Origin: Xylocopa sonorina
Taxonomy: Eukaryota; Arthropoda; Insecta; Hymenoptera; Apidae
DNA length: 64,000 bases
Assembly: GCF_050948175.1 (NCBI RefSeq)
Contig: NW_027490118.1
Location: forward strand, 1,730,102 to 1,794,101
Direction: 5' to 3'
Under the pieces are notes generated by a model. The model was not told where the DNA came from and searched no databases. It saw only the letters and a program-made list of their open reading frames with translations. Positions 47,846 through 58,297 of the stretch are shown here, piece after piece. The position numbers were made by a program, and so were the translations under genes. Position 1 is the first letter of the stretch; each line of letters begins with the position of its first letter.

Positions 47846-48106
47846 TTAAACGTAGCAATGATTTATGCAAAAAATCTGTCTGGTTTTTACTTCCAACAAA
47901 GACTTTACACCATGTTCTTTAGAATTAGTTCTGGTTGGCGAACTTAAAATATGAAATAATTTATCAAAATGATCAATGAATTCTACCGTTCCGTCGACCT
48001 TATTTGGAAGTAAACGGGTAAGCAGTAGTGTGTACATACCTGCAGCTACATGGTTACCAAATGCTTGTACAGCGTATTTGACTTTAATTTTGAAAAAGTT
48101 ATTCAT
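47846..48106 (-). pseudogene. P-element/THAP9-like transposase fragment
   Basis: The minus-strand frame reads KIKVKYAVQAFGNHVAAGMY, then NKVDGTVEFIDHFDKLFHIL, then a SKEHGVKSL stretch. The pattern K-x-K-x-A-x-Q-V-[hydrophobic] followed by TVEFI...DKLFDILNSR and a lysine-rich segment is found in P-element and THAP9 transposases, in the region after the GTP-binding/catalytic part. The THAP zinc finger and most of the catalytic domain are missing. The fragment is short and probably dead. Confidence rests on one block only. Confidence 0.55.
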
Positions 48107-48353
48107 TGTTTACTATCTTGGTTATAAAATTGAACAATATGCGAGCACGAAGCGCTTTTATCATTAATTTAAAAATTATGTTTGAATCAATTGTTTCGTG
48201 TAGCTTTTATTAAGTGTAGCATGTCAAACATATAAGCCACATTTTATTGATTAACCGAAAACGTGGAATTTTTAATGGATATTCCTAAATTACGGAACAA
48301 CTGTACAAAATTAGAGACGCCATGCACTGTAATTAGTGCATGCACCATATAAT
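48107..48353. other. Unassigned DNA
   Basis: I see nothing recognisable here. Confidence 0.35.
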
Positions 48354-48640
48354 GAACTGAGAAGCGCCATCGCGTTGCATAAAGTACTAGAACTCAATTA
48401 CTTCGACACGTTGACACTTAGAAGCGCCATCCTGTTGCATCGATCTCTAGAAATTACATATTTTTTAGTATAGAAGCTGCTAAGCAGTATTCCGCTGTAT
48501 AGAAATTTACAATGTATTTGCTTTGAAGCATTGAACTGAGAAGCGTCAACATATTGTATACAACTTTAGAACACAATTACTTTGACACGTAGACACTTAG
48601 AAGCGTCATTCTGCATCATAAGCACCGTAACCTTTCAATT
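48354..48640 (+). repeat. Degenerate ~60-bp tandem repeat with 179-bp higher period
   Basis: GAACTGAGAAGCG starts at 48354 and 48533. TTAGAAGCG-C/T-CAT-type starts occur near 48419 and 48598, with a weaker unit near 48471. Shared blocks include CAATTACTTYGACACGT and GACACTTAGAAGCG. About five units of 51-66 bp are seen. Confidence 0.7.
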
Positions 48641-49120
48641 TAATTATTATATCAAATATAAGATTCTTTAATATGTTACTAGGGCATGCAGACTCCACGA
48701 AACAAAAGTAAATTGGTATTTTTCAATTACCTGCAATACTACGTGTAATTATAATTAAAGTACTCTTTGCAGTTTTGGATGTTTGGTAACCTCTATAATT
48801 TTCGAAGCCAATTATTTCATCGTGTGATACATTATAGAATAAGTGAGCCTTGAAACTCATTTCATCTGCTCATAATAAGTAGTGATGCTCTATAAGTGGC
48901 AACGTTTATATTTTTAATTCAAAAGCGCGAAACAATTTGTTATTAATTATGATCTCCACATGGAAGTTACTCAACGATTTCATGGGACAGACGACTATAA
49001 CAGCAATAAAATTGTATCTCTTTGAACAAGAATTGCGCACGTTGCGCAAAATCTTAACATACAATTTACAATATTGAAGTTCTAAAGATGGAACAATACA
49101 AATTGTTGACGCTTTAGGGA
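48641..49120. other. Unassigned AT-rich DNA
   Basis: I see no gene here. Confidence 0.4.
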
Positions 49121-49790
49121 TTAAGCATTCACGTTAGTTCTTTTTGGTTTGTTGGCTCGGTTCAATATTCGTCTTATTGCTCGCACTCGTGCTGTGGAAG
49201 TGTTTGGATGTCGGGTCCTCTTCTTCCAAGATCTTCTGGGTGTTCTTAATGGGCTGAACTGTGCGTTTCGATATTGGTCAGTAGCTAGTTCTCTCATGAG
49301 GCGATTGACGACACTTAAATCTTCCTGAAACATGCGGTTGTCGCATTTTCACTGGCCACCTAAAGAATCTCCTCGTTATGTCAGTCTTCGTCAAGGACTG
49401 TCCTTCTGCATTCTGTGGCCTAGTCTTGACGTTGCTAAAGTCATTGGGATTGTGTTGATTGGTCTCTGTAGGTCGTCAATCATCCGAGCTTCTGGTGTTT
49501 CTCTTTCAAAGTTTCCTTGTCGTTGTGCAGTGCTTACCTCCTGGAGGTCTTCCTGTAGAAAGGATGGTGCGTCCTCCTTGCTTCCTCTCTTTTCAATGAT
49601 TTTTCCTTGATCATCTCCAGGTCGTTGCAGACCTCTTCAAGAGTATTTTCTCAAGCCGTTCTCATTTGTACTTTGTTTTCGATTTTGTTTCTTGTCGCGT
49701 TTTGATATAGAATTAGGGCTAGGAAAGATGTTAGCATTAAGAGGTGAATTCCCTCCAGTGTTCAGTTGTCTGAATCTAAGTTAAATACTG
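49121..49790 (-). pseudogene. Probable retrotransposon gag remnant
   Basis: The minus strand holds charged, Glu/Arg-rich broken frames (for example MFQEDLSVVNRLMRELATD at 49333, and LQEVSTAQRQGNFERETPEA further upstream in another frame). They lie directly downstream, in that orientation, of an LTR-like segment at 50020-50190. Position, composition and orientation suggest a gag fragment of an LTR element. No zinc knuckle or other diagnostic motif is visible, so the call is by context. Plus-strand frame 49332-49610 is a shadow. Confidence 0.4.
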
Positions 49791-49989
49791 TCATGTGGAA
49801 TGGTGTAGATAAGATGCCATTAGATTTGAGTATTTTTCCAGCTCTTAGTGTTTCTCTATGAGGACCTGGATTTGCATTGTCAGGCAGAGCTCTGATATCA
49901 AAGTTAGGTCAAGGTGGATCTTGTTGAAGTGTTCAGTTTTATCTTCTTCAGTTGGGCTGTCCCATAGTTGCGTGCGTCCTTAATTTAGA

Positions 49990-50195
49990 TCAAGGCTACT
50001 ACATCCAACACTACCGTTACTACATTATCTCCTTTCTTTACAACCAAAGAATGTCTTCTTAGACCTCGATGACACCCCCAACACCATAGCTCATCTGAAT
50101 CCGTTTAGGCAAGGTCCCAGAGAGATTGCAAGGAAATATACGTGGCCCTTTGCGACAGCTCATGTTACAGTGTTACACAATATTTTTTACAAATA
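49990..50195 (-). mobile_element. Relic LTR related to the solo LTR at 25.6 kb
   Basis: The blocks AAGAATGTCTTCTTAGA, CCTCGATGACACCC, CCAACACCATAGCTCAT, CGTTTAGGCAAGG-CCC-GAGAG and GTGGCCCT match the solo LTR at 25642-25892 in the same order and orientation. The gag-like relic continues leftward, as expected for a 5' LTR on the minus strand. Confidence 0.65.
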
Positions 50196-50263
50196 TCTTA
50201 GCAGAATATTATTGTTTACAATAAAGAAGATACATAACAATAAGAGGTAGGTTTTTTTTGGTG

Positions 50264-50512
50264 CCTGGTGTTTCTCGTATAACTGACCTCTGTGTCTGTT
50301 CTTCATGGGCAAGGTTTAAGAAAAAAATACTTTTGTCTCATCCAGGAGTTCTTCAACTTTAACTTAATTTTTGATTTCAAGACATATGAGAATGTGAAAG
50401 CTTTCAATAAATAACAGTCTTAAAAAATAGAATACAGTAATAAAAATAATTTTTGGCCACATCCTGGTGTGGATCCCGTGACCCACAGATTAAGAAACTC
50501 AGGTCTAATCCA
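50264..50512. mobile_element. Possible hAT-like MITE
   Basis: The right end ATTAAGAAACTCAGG and the left end CCTGGTGTTTCTCGTA are a poor inverted pair resembling the ends of the element at 51148-51334. GTGGATCCCGTGACCCACAG near the right end matches the GGGCTCGCGACCCATAG of that element. Confidence 0.35.
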
Positions 50513-51147
50513 TGGACAATCTTTGAGTGTGGTTTTTTGTCCGCCATCGTTGAATTCCAACAGGTTTTCAAGTGTTTTGTTAGGTGGTATATTGCCAGAG
50601 CCTAATTAATTGAATTTTGAGCTATATTGAGGTTCAACCGACTCTTGTTCTCCTAATTTATATAAACATAAACATGAGCGATATGAATTAAATCTTGGAA
50701 ATTATATTTGAAAGTTTTCTGTAATTTTTTAATTTGTTTCTCGATGTAGTAGTACATTTTCTGTTTGAACTGGATGTTCTTCTAAAAACTGAAATTGATT
50801 TTAAGATATAGATATTAGGTTTATCTGATATTTCTTCTTTTAAACAAATTCTTATATTTTTTAACTGATGTGCTTTATTGAAAAAAGTGAAAAACTAACT
50901 CAGATCGCCAGAATTTAATATTGTAATAATACGTCTACGTTTTTGTGGATCTAATTACATCTTTATTACCATTATAATCGAAACTCTCCATTTTTATCGA
51001 AACTTTTTGCCTTTACCTAGAGAAATACCTTAAAAAATTCTGCACAAATATGAACTTACGATGCAAACGAATTAACAAAATTGCAGGAACGGAAATTGGT
51101 ATTTTACATTTATATAGTGATTCCTAAGTACCGCAATTGTCTAACAC
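50513..51147. other. Unassigned AT-rich DNA
   Basis: I see no gene here. Confidence 0.4.
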
Positions 51148-51334
51148 CAGGGTTTCTTAAAATTTTTAGTATGAGGAGACCATAATATTTAGGAAAATTT
51201 GTTCTAAGACCCCATAAACATTGCTGGCAAATATTTTTTTGCACTTTTGACCGTAAGACAATGTGAAAATTTGCAATAACAATCATTTTTAGCTACCCCA
51301 ATTGGGCTCGCGACCCATAGTTTAAGAAACTCTG
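51148..51334. mobile_element. hAT-like MITE (187 bp)
   Basis: The ends CAGGGTTTCTTAAA and TTTAAGAAACTCTG form terminal inverted repeats. Imperfect flanks TCTAACAC and TCTAACGA fit an 8-bp duplication, as for hAT elements. No coding capacity is present. It sits beside the decayed gene-like block and is not shared by its sister block. Confidence 0.65.
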
Positions 51335-51472
51335 ATCTAACGATTATAAAATGAACGCTTGATCGGAAAAATAATTATTTGCAAATAACGAAAATCGTTT
51401 TACATAAAAATAACCTAGAAAAATGGTTACTATTCTATTTGTCTGTAATTGCTCAACTGCTGTTATTAAAAG

Positions 51473-53119
51473 ACTCAAAATAACCAATAATAATTTACTA
51501 AAAATAATATAGGAATAAATGCAAATAATAAGCAAATAATTTAGAAATCCAAAATGTATTCAAATTGGTCAATACAACGATCCCAAGTAACAGACAAGAG
51601 TTCTATAGGAATATTTGTTCTATGATGGTTTGATAGTTTTACATCCATTTCCATAATCTTTGGTTTCAAATCCCATAGAAAACTTGTAGGGTAAATTAGA
51701 TAAATTCAAATAAATTTCAAAATTGAATTACAAACAAAACGAAAAGAATACTACTGCTTCATTTTCACACCTTCAAATCAAATGAAGACCATGACTTCAG
51801 CAATATTTCTTCAAAACATTAAAACAAATTATTCTTAATACGCCTGGACAATATAAGATCATTAATCCGTTCTCATCATATGATTAGCTGTACTATGATT
51901 AGCTCACAATTGTCCCTGTATATACAATATATATAAATATACAAATAGGCAATAATGCATACGTGTATACAAATGCATGTAGTTTCCTTCCTAGCTGATA
52001 AATAGCTTTTAATGTATCCTATAGCAATGTAGAAATGTAAGGTCTTCTCAAAATCATCTTTTCTTTGTCTGTTACATAGTTTTCTTCGTGGAAAAATAAT
52101 TTCATTCCTTCATACTGTAAGGAGCTAACGGAGCAGCTATGAGCAAAGTTTAGTTTTGCCATGCATTATAATTGTATTGGAGACCGTCAGTGATAAAGAC
52201 TTCATATTTCTATTCTTACATATGCAAAATTTCAGATAAAAATATTTATTGGTTATTTTTATATGACTTTTGCAATATTGTTATGCTACTATCCTTGTTG
52301 CTAAAAAATTTATGTCAGATTTCATAAGAAATTAGAAGACATTTAAATACAATCTCATTGGGTTAAACGATGCACGAAATAGATTCACGATAAAATATCA
52401 AAATCACAATTTTTCATAAACTTTATGTACAAAATATTTACTTTTCATAAAATGTTTGAGTATTAACCTATTAATGCCAATTTGTTGTAAATTTCAAACT
52501 ACAATAAATAATGTATTTTTTTGTAAAACAAGTAACATAGTATTTAGATTGTTCTTATTTATATACAGCAATAAATATAGGAAATGTATAATGTCCGAAA
52601 TTAGTAGGAGTAATTGTATGTACATATGTATGTACAGAGTCGTAAGTTCGAATTCATATTTCTATTTTGTAAATCACTTTTCGAGCAAAATACTAATTTT
52701 CTGCATAAACTGTTTCACTAACCTTAAAACAATCGGCACGTCCTCATATGCATCCCCAACAATAATATAATACAGCAAACACGTTACACTAATGGGCTTC
52801 TCGAACCTACTGCAATAGTTTCCAAAAAAAGAAGCAGTTTTCCGCAAAAAGAATTTATTGTACTGGTATTTGTGATCGTTAATGATGATATTAATTTTGA
52901 ATTTTGTACTGGATAGCATTCACTGTAAAAGATATCCCAATATGGAACAATACACAGGGGAGAAGTACTACGGAAAGAAAGTTCCCACTAATTTTCGTTT
53001 TAACAAGTCGACGAACGCGGGAAATGAGAGGGAATTCCTTTATCCTTTTGGTTTAATTAGCACCACCTTGAACTGGAACAATTTAATCTAGAACCTAGAA
53101 CGTAACCTGCTTTACAGGA
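51473..53119 (-). pseudogene. Decayed gene-like block, inverted paralogue of 37441-39243 (possibly odorant receptor)
   Basis: The minus strand shows three gene-like stretches. One reads DHKYQYNKFFLRKTASFF, leading to a VPIVLRLVKQFM segment (52919-52674). A second reads MKLFFHEENYVTDKEKMIL (about 52110-52050). A third reads ELLSVTWDRCIDQFEYILDF before a stop near 51545. The first recalls the N-terminal exon of hymenopteran odorant receptors (H/YxxNxxFL followed by membrane segments), but the match is loose. Stops and frame changes between pieces suggest a pseudogene. The plus-strand frame 52456-52770 is a shadow. Confidence 0.45.
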
Positions 53120-53420
53120 CTAGAATTTAATTATTGCCAACTGAACTTTTTGCTATTTTCTTTTTACCCTAGCGATTTTGATACTGCATTTTGATACTAT
53201 TTGTATGGAGAAGAACGCCGCTCTATTATTATGGTGGTCCGGTTTGAGCTTTCTTGGAGGGGGACTGTCACCTGTGTTGAATGATAAATGAGTCTCAAGT
53301 TTCTCTCGATATATTTATTGGTATAGCGGATTCTAACTTCCACTAAGAAATCTTTGCGAATATTTTGTTTGACAAATTTATGTATCCGCTTATAAATGTT
53401 CTCTTTCACCCGTTCGTTTC

Positions 53421-53460
53421 GGTGATTGGCCACCTTACATTTTTGGGTAAGCCAATCACC
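53421..53460. promoter_or_regulatory. Opposed CCAAT-box stem in LTR copy C
   Basis: GGTGATTGGC (53421-53430) and GCCAATCACC (53451-53460) form the same 10-bp stem as copy B. Confidence 0.6.
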
Positions 53461-53654
53461 TTATTTCTTCGCATTGGTGCCGCCGTTCTCATCGTTTGGG
53501 AAGGGCGACATGGACGTTAGCGGGTTAGTTTATTGCAAAATATTAATTTTCGATAATGTAGCAGGATTTGCAATGGTTCGCTTACCTGGAACCTAATGGT
53601 CCCTCGGTTTATGTCGCTCGGATGTGCTGTCGAAGACATTGATTAAAGTTTATT

Positions 53655-54068
53655 ACTTCTATTGCTTCTGTAGAGTGTGAATGATTCTGAGTGTGTGCGA
53701 ATGCAATAAATAAAGTGACTGCGTGCGACTGGGTTCGAGAGAACGAAAAGTGCTGATAATAATTAGAATAATAAGGGTGGTGTGGACCTCTGACCGCGAG
53801 CTCTATGGAATCCATGGGGATCAGGGTGAATCCGAAGAGCGAAAGAGTCAGTATTTAGGGAGCAGCGACGAAGTTAAGATCGAGGAGAATAGTGAACAGC
53901 GACTGAGTAAACAGCAAGCTTAGAATTAGGAAGTACAGAGGGTTTAGTGACTAGGACTGTTAGTTAATAAAGAACACACTTATTTATTAGCAGCAGTGAA
54001 GATTTTCCTATAAATTTTGAGAACCTGAAATTGAGAATTCTGAAATCGCGAAATTTGCCTAGACTTCT
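53655..54068 (-). mobile_element. 402-bp element nested in LTR copy C, with ACTTCT duplication
   Basis: ACTTCT at 53655-53660 and 54063-54068 brackets 53661-54062, exactly where LTR copy C is interrupted. A related copy lies at about 59795-60070 on the plus strand. Shared blocks are AATCTTCACTG-TG-TAATAAATAA, AATCACTAAAC-CTCTGTACTTCCTAA, CAGTCGCTGTTC and CGTCGCTGCTC. It has no coding frame. A non-autonomous retroelement or short LTR is likely. Confidence 0.75.
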
Positions 54069-54189
54069 TAAAAATATTAAAAACTAAAACGTATCCTCAA
54101 AGATGGCTGAATTATCCTGCACACCGTAAACCGCGCTAACTATTCCTGCAGCAAATATTACTTTATTGTTACTGCTGCTAACCGCTACA

Positions 54190-54999
54190 GTACTCGATCT
54201 GCCAGAAAGGGATCAAAACGGGGTCCGAGTGAAGCGAGTACCATGAAACCTGATCATTGTCAGAGAGCCGGGAAATTCCCATCAAGGGATGAGAGCACCT
54301 TGGATGGGGATAAGGGAGTAGGCGTTAAAATTTATGAAAGCACCTAATTGGCCAGGAAGACAACGTCTACTGGCTAGTAGAGAGTTAAAGCGTAGGCGAA
54401 AGAAGAAGAAGGTAGATTCAGAAAAGGTATTGTAGAGAGTAGAGTAGAACTGTAGAGTTAGGAATATAGCATTTATAGAACACTGGAATATTTACACTGG
54501 AACATTAGGAATATAGCATTAATAGAACATTGTGTAACCCTATCTTTGAAGTGCCTTTCTCCAAATCCCTGAGCTTAATCGACTCACCTGACGATACCCT
54601 TTCTTATATATATTATCCCCTACAGCACGTATTTTATCGGGCATGCATGGTGGCCGTCTCAGAAGGACCGTTCAAAGTTTCGTACAAAAAAAAAATTTCG
54701 AAAGATGTTGATGTCCTATCGGAACAATAGCGCTTGTACATATGTAACGATCAGTAAATTTCTATTTCCACAACAGAAAATGAGTCGATCGGATAAGTAT
54801 TTGCCGTATGTTAAACTATTGGTGGATTTAGTACTCCGTTCGACGGACCACCTTAGAAATGAGAAACTAGTGTATTTTAGACGAAACTATTTACTTTCAG
54901 TATTTGCTTAGCAACAGTTTATTCTATACGATAAGGATATTTTATTTTATGTGTATATGTTTAGGTGACTAAGAGACTTCTAAACGAATGCGTTAAAAC
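54190..54999. other. Unassigned, GC-richer, repeat-like DNA
   Basis: 54200-54430 is purine- and GC-richer than its surroundings and may be retroelement debris. TTAGGAATATAGCATT-ATAGAACA occurs twice, at 54458 and 54505 (47-bp offset). Frames at 54530-54730 and 54705-54911 are not supported. Confidence 0.35.
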
Positions 55000-56313
55000 T
55001 AGTGAGTATATACATTAAATAGACTATTTTAAAACTAAGGTGACCAAGCTGGCGAATGAGGAATGTTTCACCCCCCATGTATAACTGACCGGCCCAAAGA
55101 CAAAATGTCCACCCAAAATCCTCGTAAGGTGAGGGAGTGGGGTTGGGGTTCAAGCCCAAGTGATACTGCACTTGCTCATTGCAGGGTCACCGTTGTTTTG
55201 GATTTATGACACGTCAATTACCATGGAGCGCAGAAACGAAGGCTAGAGCGTACATGTGGCCAACTCATGTACCTTGATTTCTGGTTTGCAAAAAAGGAGA
55301 CTAAAGAACAGTGAAGTATAGAAATGTCGAAAATTCTGAAAAGTGTTACGGTCGAATGTCCGTGTCATAAATCCACGCTATTATTCAAGGCCAGGGGCCT
55401 AACACCGTATTATATGGAGAATTATGCCGAGTAGATGCGAAAGATGCGATATCGTAGTCAATGTCGGATACATTTACAAGCGTTTCAAAATGCCTATCTA
55501 AACAAAATATTGAACGAGCAAAGAACTTTTGCACGAATTTCTCAATTATATATATTGTAATTTGTTGAAGCAATTGAGTTTCCTTTCCAATAGAAATCTC
55601 TTTATCCTTCAAATGGCTGGAATTTTAGGTGGAAGCTTTTTCGCTGAAAATAAGGTTGTCCTGCGTGTGGAACGCCATTTTGGCTTTTTGTCTGGCTTCC
55701 AATCGTAGAAAATCTCAATAGATACGTCATCTGATTTTATAATATCTTTATTATGATATCTTTAAAATTAATATTTTAATCGCGAAAAAGGATAATCGTA
55801 CCGACGAATCGCTGCTATGGTTTATTTTAAAAAAAGCACGGTGGTAGATATCGTAAATAGATTTAAGAACGAGAATAGAATTTGATCGGAATATTATTTG
55901 TAAAGTGGACAAAATCTCGGGACTAGGTGCTACTGCCGTAGCATCTGCGTTTCGAGGTGAAAGCGACAAATCTATATAAATATGCGATCGAAATAATATA
56001 AATGCGCGATTAGTTCGACGATTGCTTAAAGAAAATTGTTATAGTGAGAGATTGGTAATAAAGAAACCATATACCGTGGTGGAGCGACTTTATTTTCATC
56101 GACTAATCGAAATTGAACGTATCTGGTTCAGATGGACGACATATGGCGTGGCGTAAGCGGAACGAAACTTCAGAACCGTAAAATTTGTTACGAAAGATAA
56201 CAGTGTAGCTTTATTTCAGTGCTATATTTATTATATAATGTTGACTGTTACATAGTGATGGATTATGTTATTATACAGACATTTGTACGTACCACGTGTA
56301 TGTGTATTAGCGT
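55000..56313. other. Unassigned DNA
   Basis: 55020-55210 contains AGGTGACC and GGGTCACC as possible terminal inverted repeats around a GC-richer body with GGTTCAAGCCC. This could be a small MITE or a tRNA-derived SINE, but neither is certain. Minus-strand frames at 55385-55612 and 55751-55969 are unrecognised. Confidence 0.35.
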
Positions 56314-56547
56314 ATGCTTGTTGGATTATTTCAACGTGTGAATGTAGAACCAAAAATGAATTTTGCGTTAAGAAATAGAATCCTGTATATAAACAGAAGA
56401 AGAGATTTATCGGTTCAAGAGGTCCGCAAACAGTTTAGACTGAAGGACTTGAAGGAAAAACACGATAGACAATATAAAATACAGGGTCACATCTTTTATG
56501 CGTTACACTATACGAGTATTTCCTTTTCACATTTTGTATGTATGTAA
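56314..56547 (+). other. Dispersed repeat copy 2 with a 77-codon open frame, unrecognised
   Basis: The frame holds MNFALRNRILYINRRRDLSV and a Lys/Arg-rich tail (RLKDLKEKHDRQYK). The first 140 bp match the repeat at 20869-21030. The basic, helix-prone composition could come from a DNA-binding or transposon protein fragment. Differences between the copies are mostly amino-acid changing and the other copy is stopped, so there is no sign that the protein is maintained. I do not recognise the family. Confidence 0.4.
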
Positions 56548-56698
56548 TTAATAAATAATATATAGTATCGTTATACGCGTTTACTATTAATCTATGAACG
56601 CACGTAGTAAGGTATTCCGGGAATTAATTGGGCTGGATCAATCACAAGGTACTTCTGTACGACTGTAACTGTCGAATGCGGAAAAACGACACCGATAT

Positions 56699-56950
56699 TG
56701 TTGGAAATGGGTTTAGAATACAACTAATGCCAATTTATAGTTTATAATATTCCTTATTTTCTTTAAACTTTATTTTCTTTAAAACAGAGAGTCGATGACA
56801 TGCAGTATTGGAGATTAATGTTGGAGGATTGCGAGGCCCTATCGTCTTTTATATAAACGGAGCTTAGTAATATATACGTCGTAAAAAGTCCCATCTCATC
56901 TCACTTGAGAATAATAGATTAATTTTTCTATTCGATTTCACTACTGTCTC
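56699..56950 (-). mobile_element. Old solo LTR of the copia family
   Basis: TGTTGGAAATGGGTTT at the left, and AGTAATATATACGTCGTAAAAAGTCCCATCTCATCTCACTTGAGAATAA-AGATTAATTTTT in separated blocks at the right, match the copia LTR at 29003-29222 in the same orientation. The middle is diverged. No internal copia sequence adjoins it, so this is an older solo LTR. Confidence 0.65.
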
Positions 56951-57153
56951 TCGTGTTTCGAGAATACGATGAAATTTGTATCCTTATTTGTATATAGTAA
57001 GACGGTAAAGTTGACAAATCTCGCATCATTACAGGTATATCTTACTATTATAGTAACTTTAAAGCAATTTAGTATTTGAGCAATAACGGTTTAAAAGCTA
57101 ACTGATTTCAGCCTATAGTTATACTATTTACGTTTACTACATACTATTACTAT

Positions 57154-57811
57154 TTACTCTTTACGTTTCAGCATATATTCGTAAACGTTCGAAATATCGT
57201 TGACGCTTGAATTACTTAACTCGTTACGATCTTTAATTTCCATCGTTGTCGCCTCGGTAAAGACGCGAATGAAGTTTAAATCAGCGACCAGTTGATATCG
57301 TTTGCCTTTACATGATATCGTGGCGGTAGTCACGTCCGTTTTATCCGACCGTTCCTCCGCTCGATCAGCAGCACACGCAATCATATACATCATTGGGCCA
57401 GATACGTTACACTTTGTACTTATTATCAACTTTTCGTCGTCCTCTCTAAACGCAACATGAACATGTTTACCGGATGAAGCTACAATTGCTCCGGTTAAAT
57501 TTGGTTTGTTATAAGTATGCGCGGTCCCTGAACCATTAATCCTTTTCCGAATATAACTAGCATCGTTTAATTTGCGGGCTGTGGAAACGCATTTGATGTC
57601 TGGAAACCTTTTCGATATTAATTTTAATCGTTCCAAGTAATTGTCGGGTATAGTATCAAGTCCGTTTATTTTCGCATCTATAATGTCCAGCATTTTATTT
57701 CTCCTGGATAACAGTATATCGAGTATCACATACTCGTTTTTTTCTTTGAAGATAATCATCAAACTCGAATGTATATCCTTTCGTATAATCCTTCGTTTGA
57801 AATTCGACACT
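57154..57811 (-). CDS. Unrecognised 218-codon open frame
   Basis: This is the longest open frame outside the copia element. It has balanced composition with charged residues, unlike the AT-rich chance frames. It contains SRRNKMLDIIDAKINGLDTI, a KRINGSGTAHTYNKP stretch, and MMYMIACAADRAEER. Upstream in the same strand another gene-like frame joins it through a run of seven A (near 57843), suggesting a homopolymer frameshift. The annotated Met is therefore probably internal. I see no known domain, signal peptide or membrane segment. It belongs with the frames at 57922-58250 and 58516-59160 as one foreign-looking cluster. Confidence 0.5.
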
Positions 57812-57921
57812 TGAATTTTGACGTAATTGACATCGTCAACATTTTTTTATCAGTCTGGTACACAATGTCCGTAAATGTAATGTTTTTCAGATCATAGTAA
57901 ACAGTCGAGGGTAATTTAATT

Positions 57922-58245
57922 TCATGTTGCAATGATCAAGCGTAAAGTTTGTATGTCAACTTTATCGGTACGACTGCTCTTGTTGTGAAACGATTTCAAA
58001 TCTTTGGTATATTCCAATAATATACCACCAGGTGGCAATGGGGTATTATTTCTGTCACGTTTTTCATTCCTTCCAATCGTGTCTGGGTCTATTAAATCGT
58101 TAAGTGTGATAAACCTGAAATATGTAGCAAGAAAGCACTTTAACGCTTCTTTTGAAAATTCAATAGCGATGTTTGCAGTTTCGATTTCGTTCATGCGTTC
58201 CAGAATTAGTTTCAGCTTTGTTCTTGTCCCTTAGTTCGTTCTTCT
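57922..58245 (-). CDS. Unrecognised open frame upstream of the 218-codon frame
   Basis: It reads MNEIETANIAIEFSKEALKC, then FRFITLNDLIDPDTIG and NNTPLPPGGILLEYTKDLKS. In-frame sequence continues upstream of the Met to about 58245 (a KLKLILERMNE-like segment). The gap of about 110 bp to the next frame is itself gene-like in another frame, so this and the 57154-57811 frame may be one gene broken by a stop and a frameshift. No family is recognised. Confidence 0.4.
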
Positions 58246-58297
58246 TAAAGATTCGTTGTCTTTTGCTTCGGTTCAGCAGTTCTTTGCCGCCCGGTAT

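Larger units (their letters stand above)
53255..54189 (-). mobile_element. LTR of the TGTAGCGG family, copy C, split by an insertion
   Basis: Read on the minus strand it begins TGTAGCGGTTAGCAGCAG, followed by AACAATAAAGTAATATT and TTTACGGTGTGCAGGATAA as in copy B. The rest resumes at 53660 with AATAAACTTTAATCAATGTC and ends CCTCCA near 53255. The 402-bp interruption is flanked by ACTTCT. The opposed CCAAT stem is at 53421-53460. Confidence 0.8.

Noticed and set aside
52456..52770. 104-codon plus-strand frame and its twin at 37685-38026 on the minus strand
   Set aside because: They resemble each other only because the two DNA blocks are inverted paralogues. The opposite strand gives the more protein-like reading.
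55130..55160. tRNA gene or SINE B box (GGTTCAAGCCC)
   Set aside because: No matching A box or cloverleaf could be folded around it. It is kept only as a remark.
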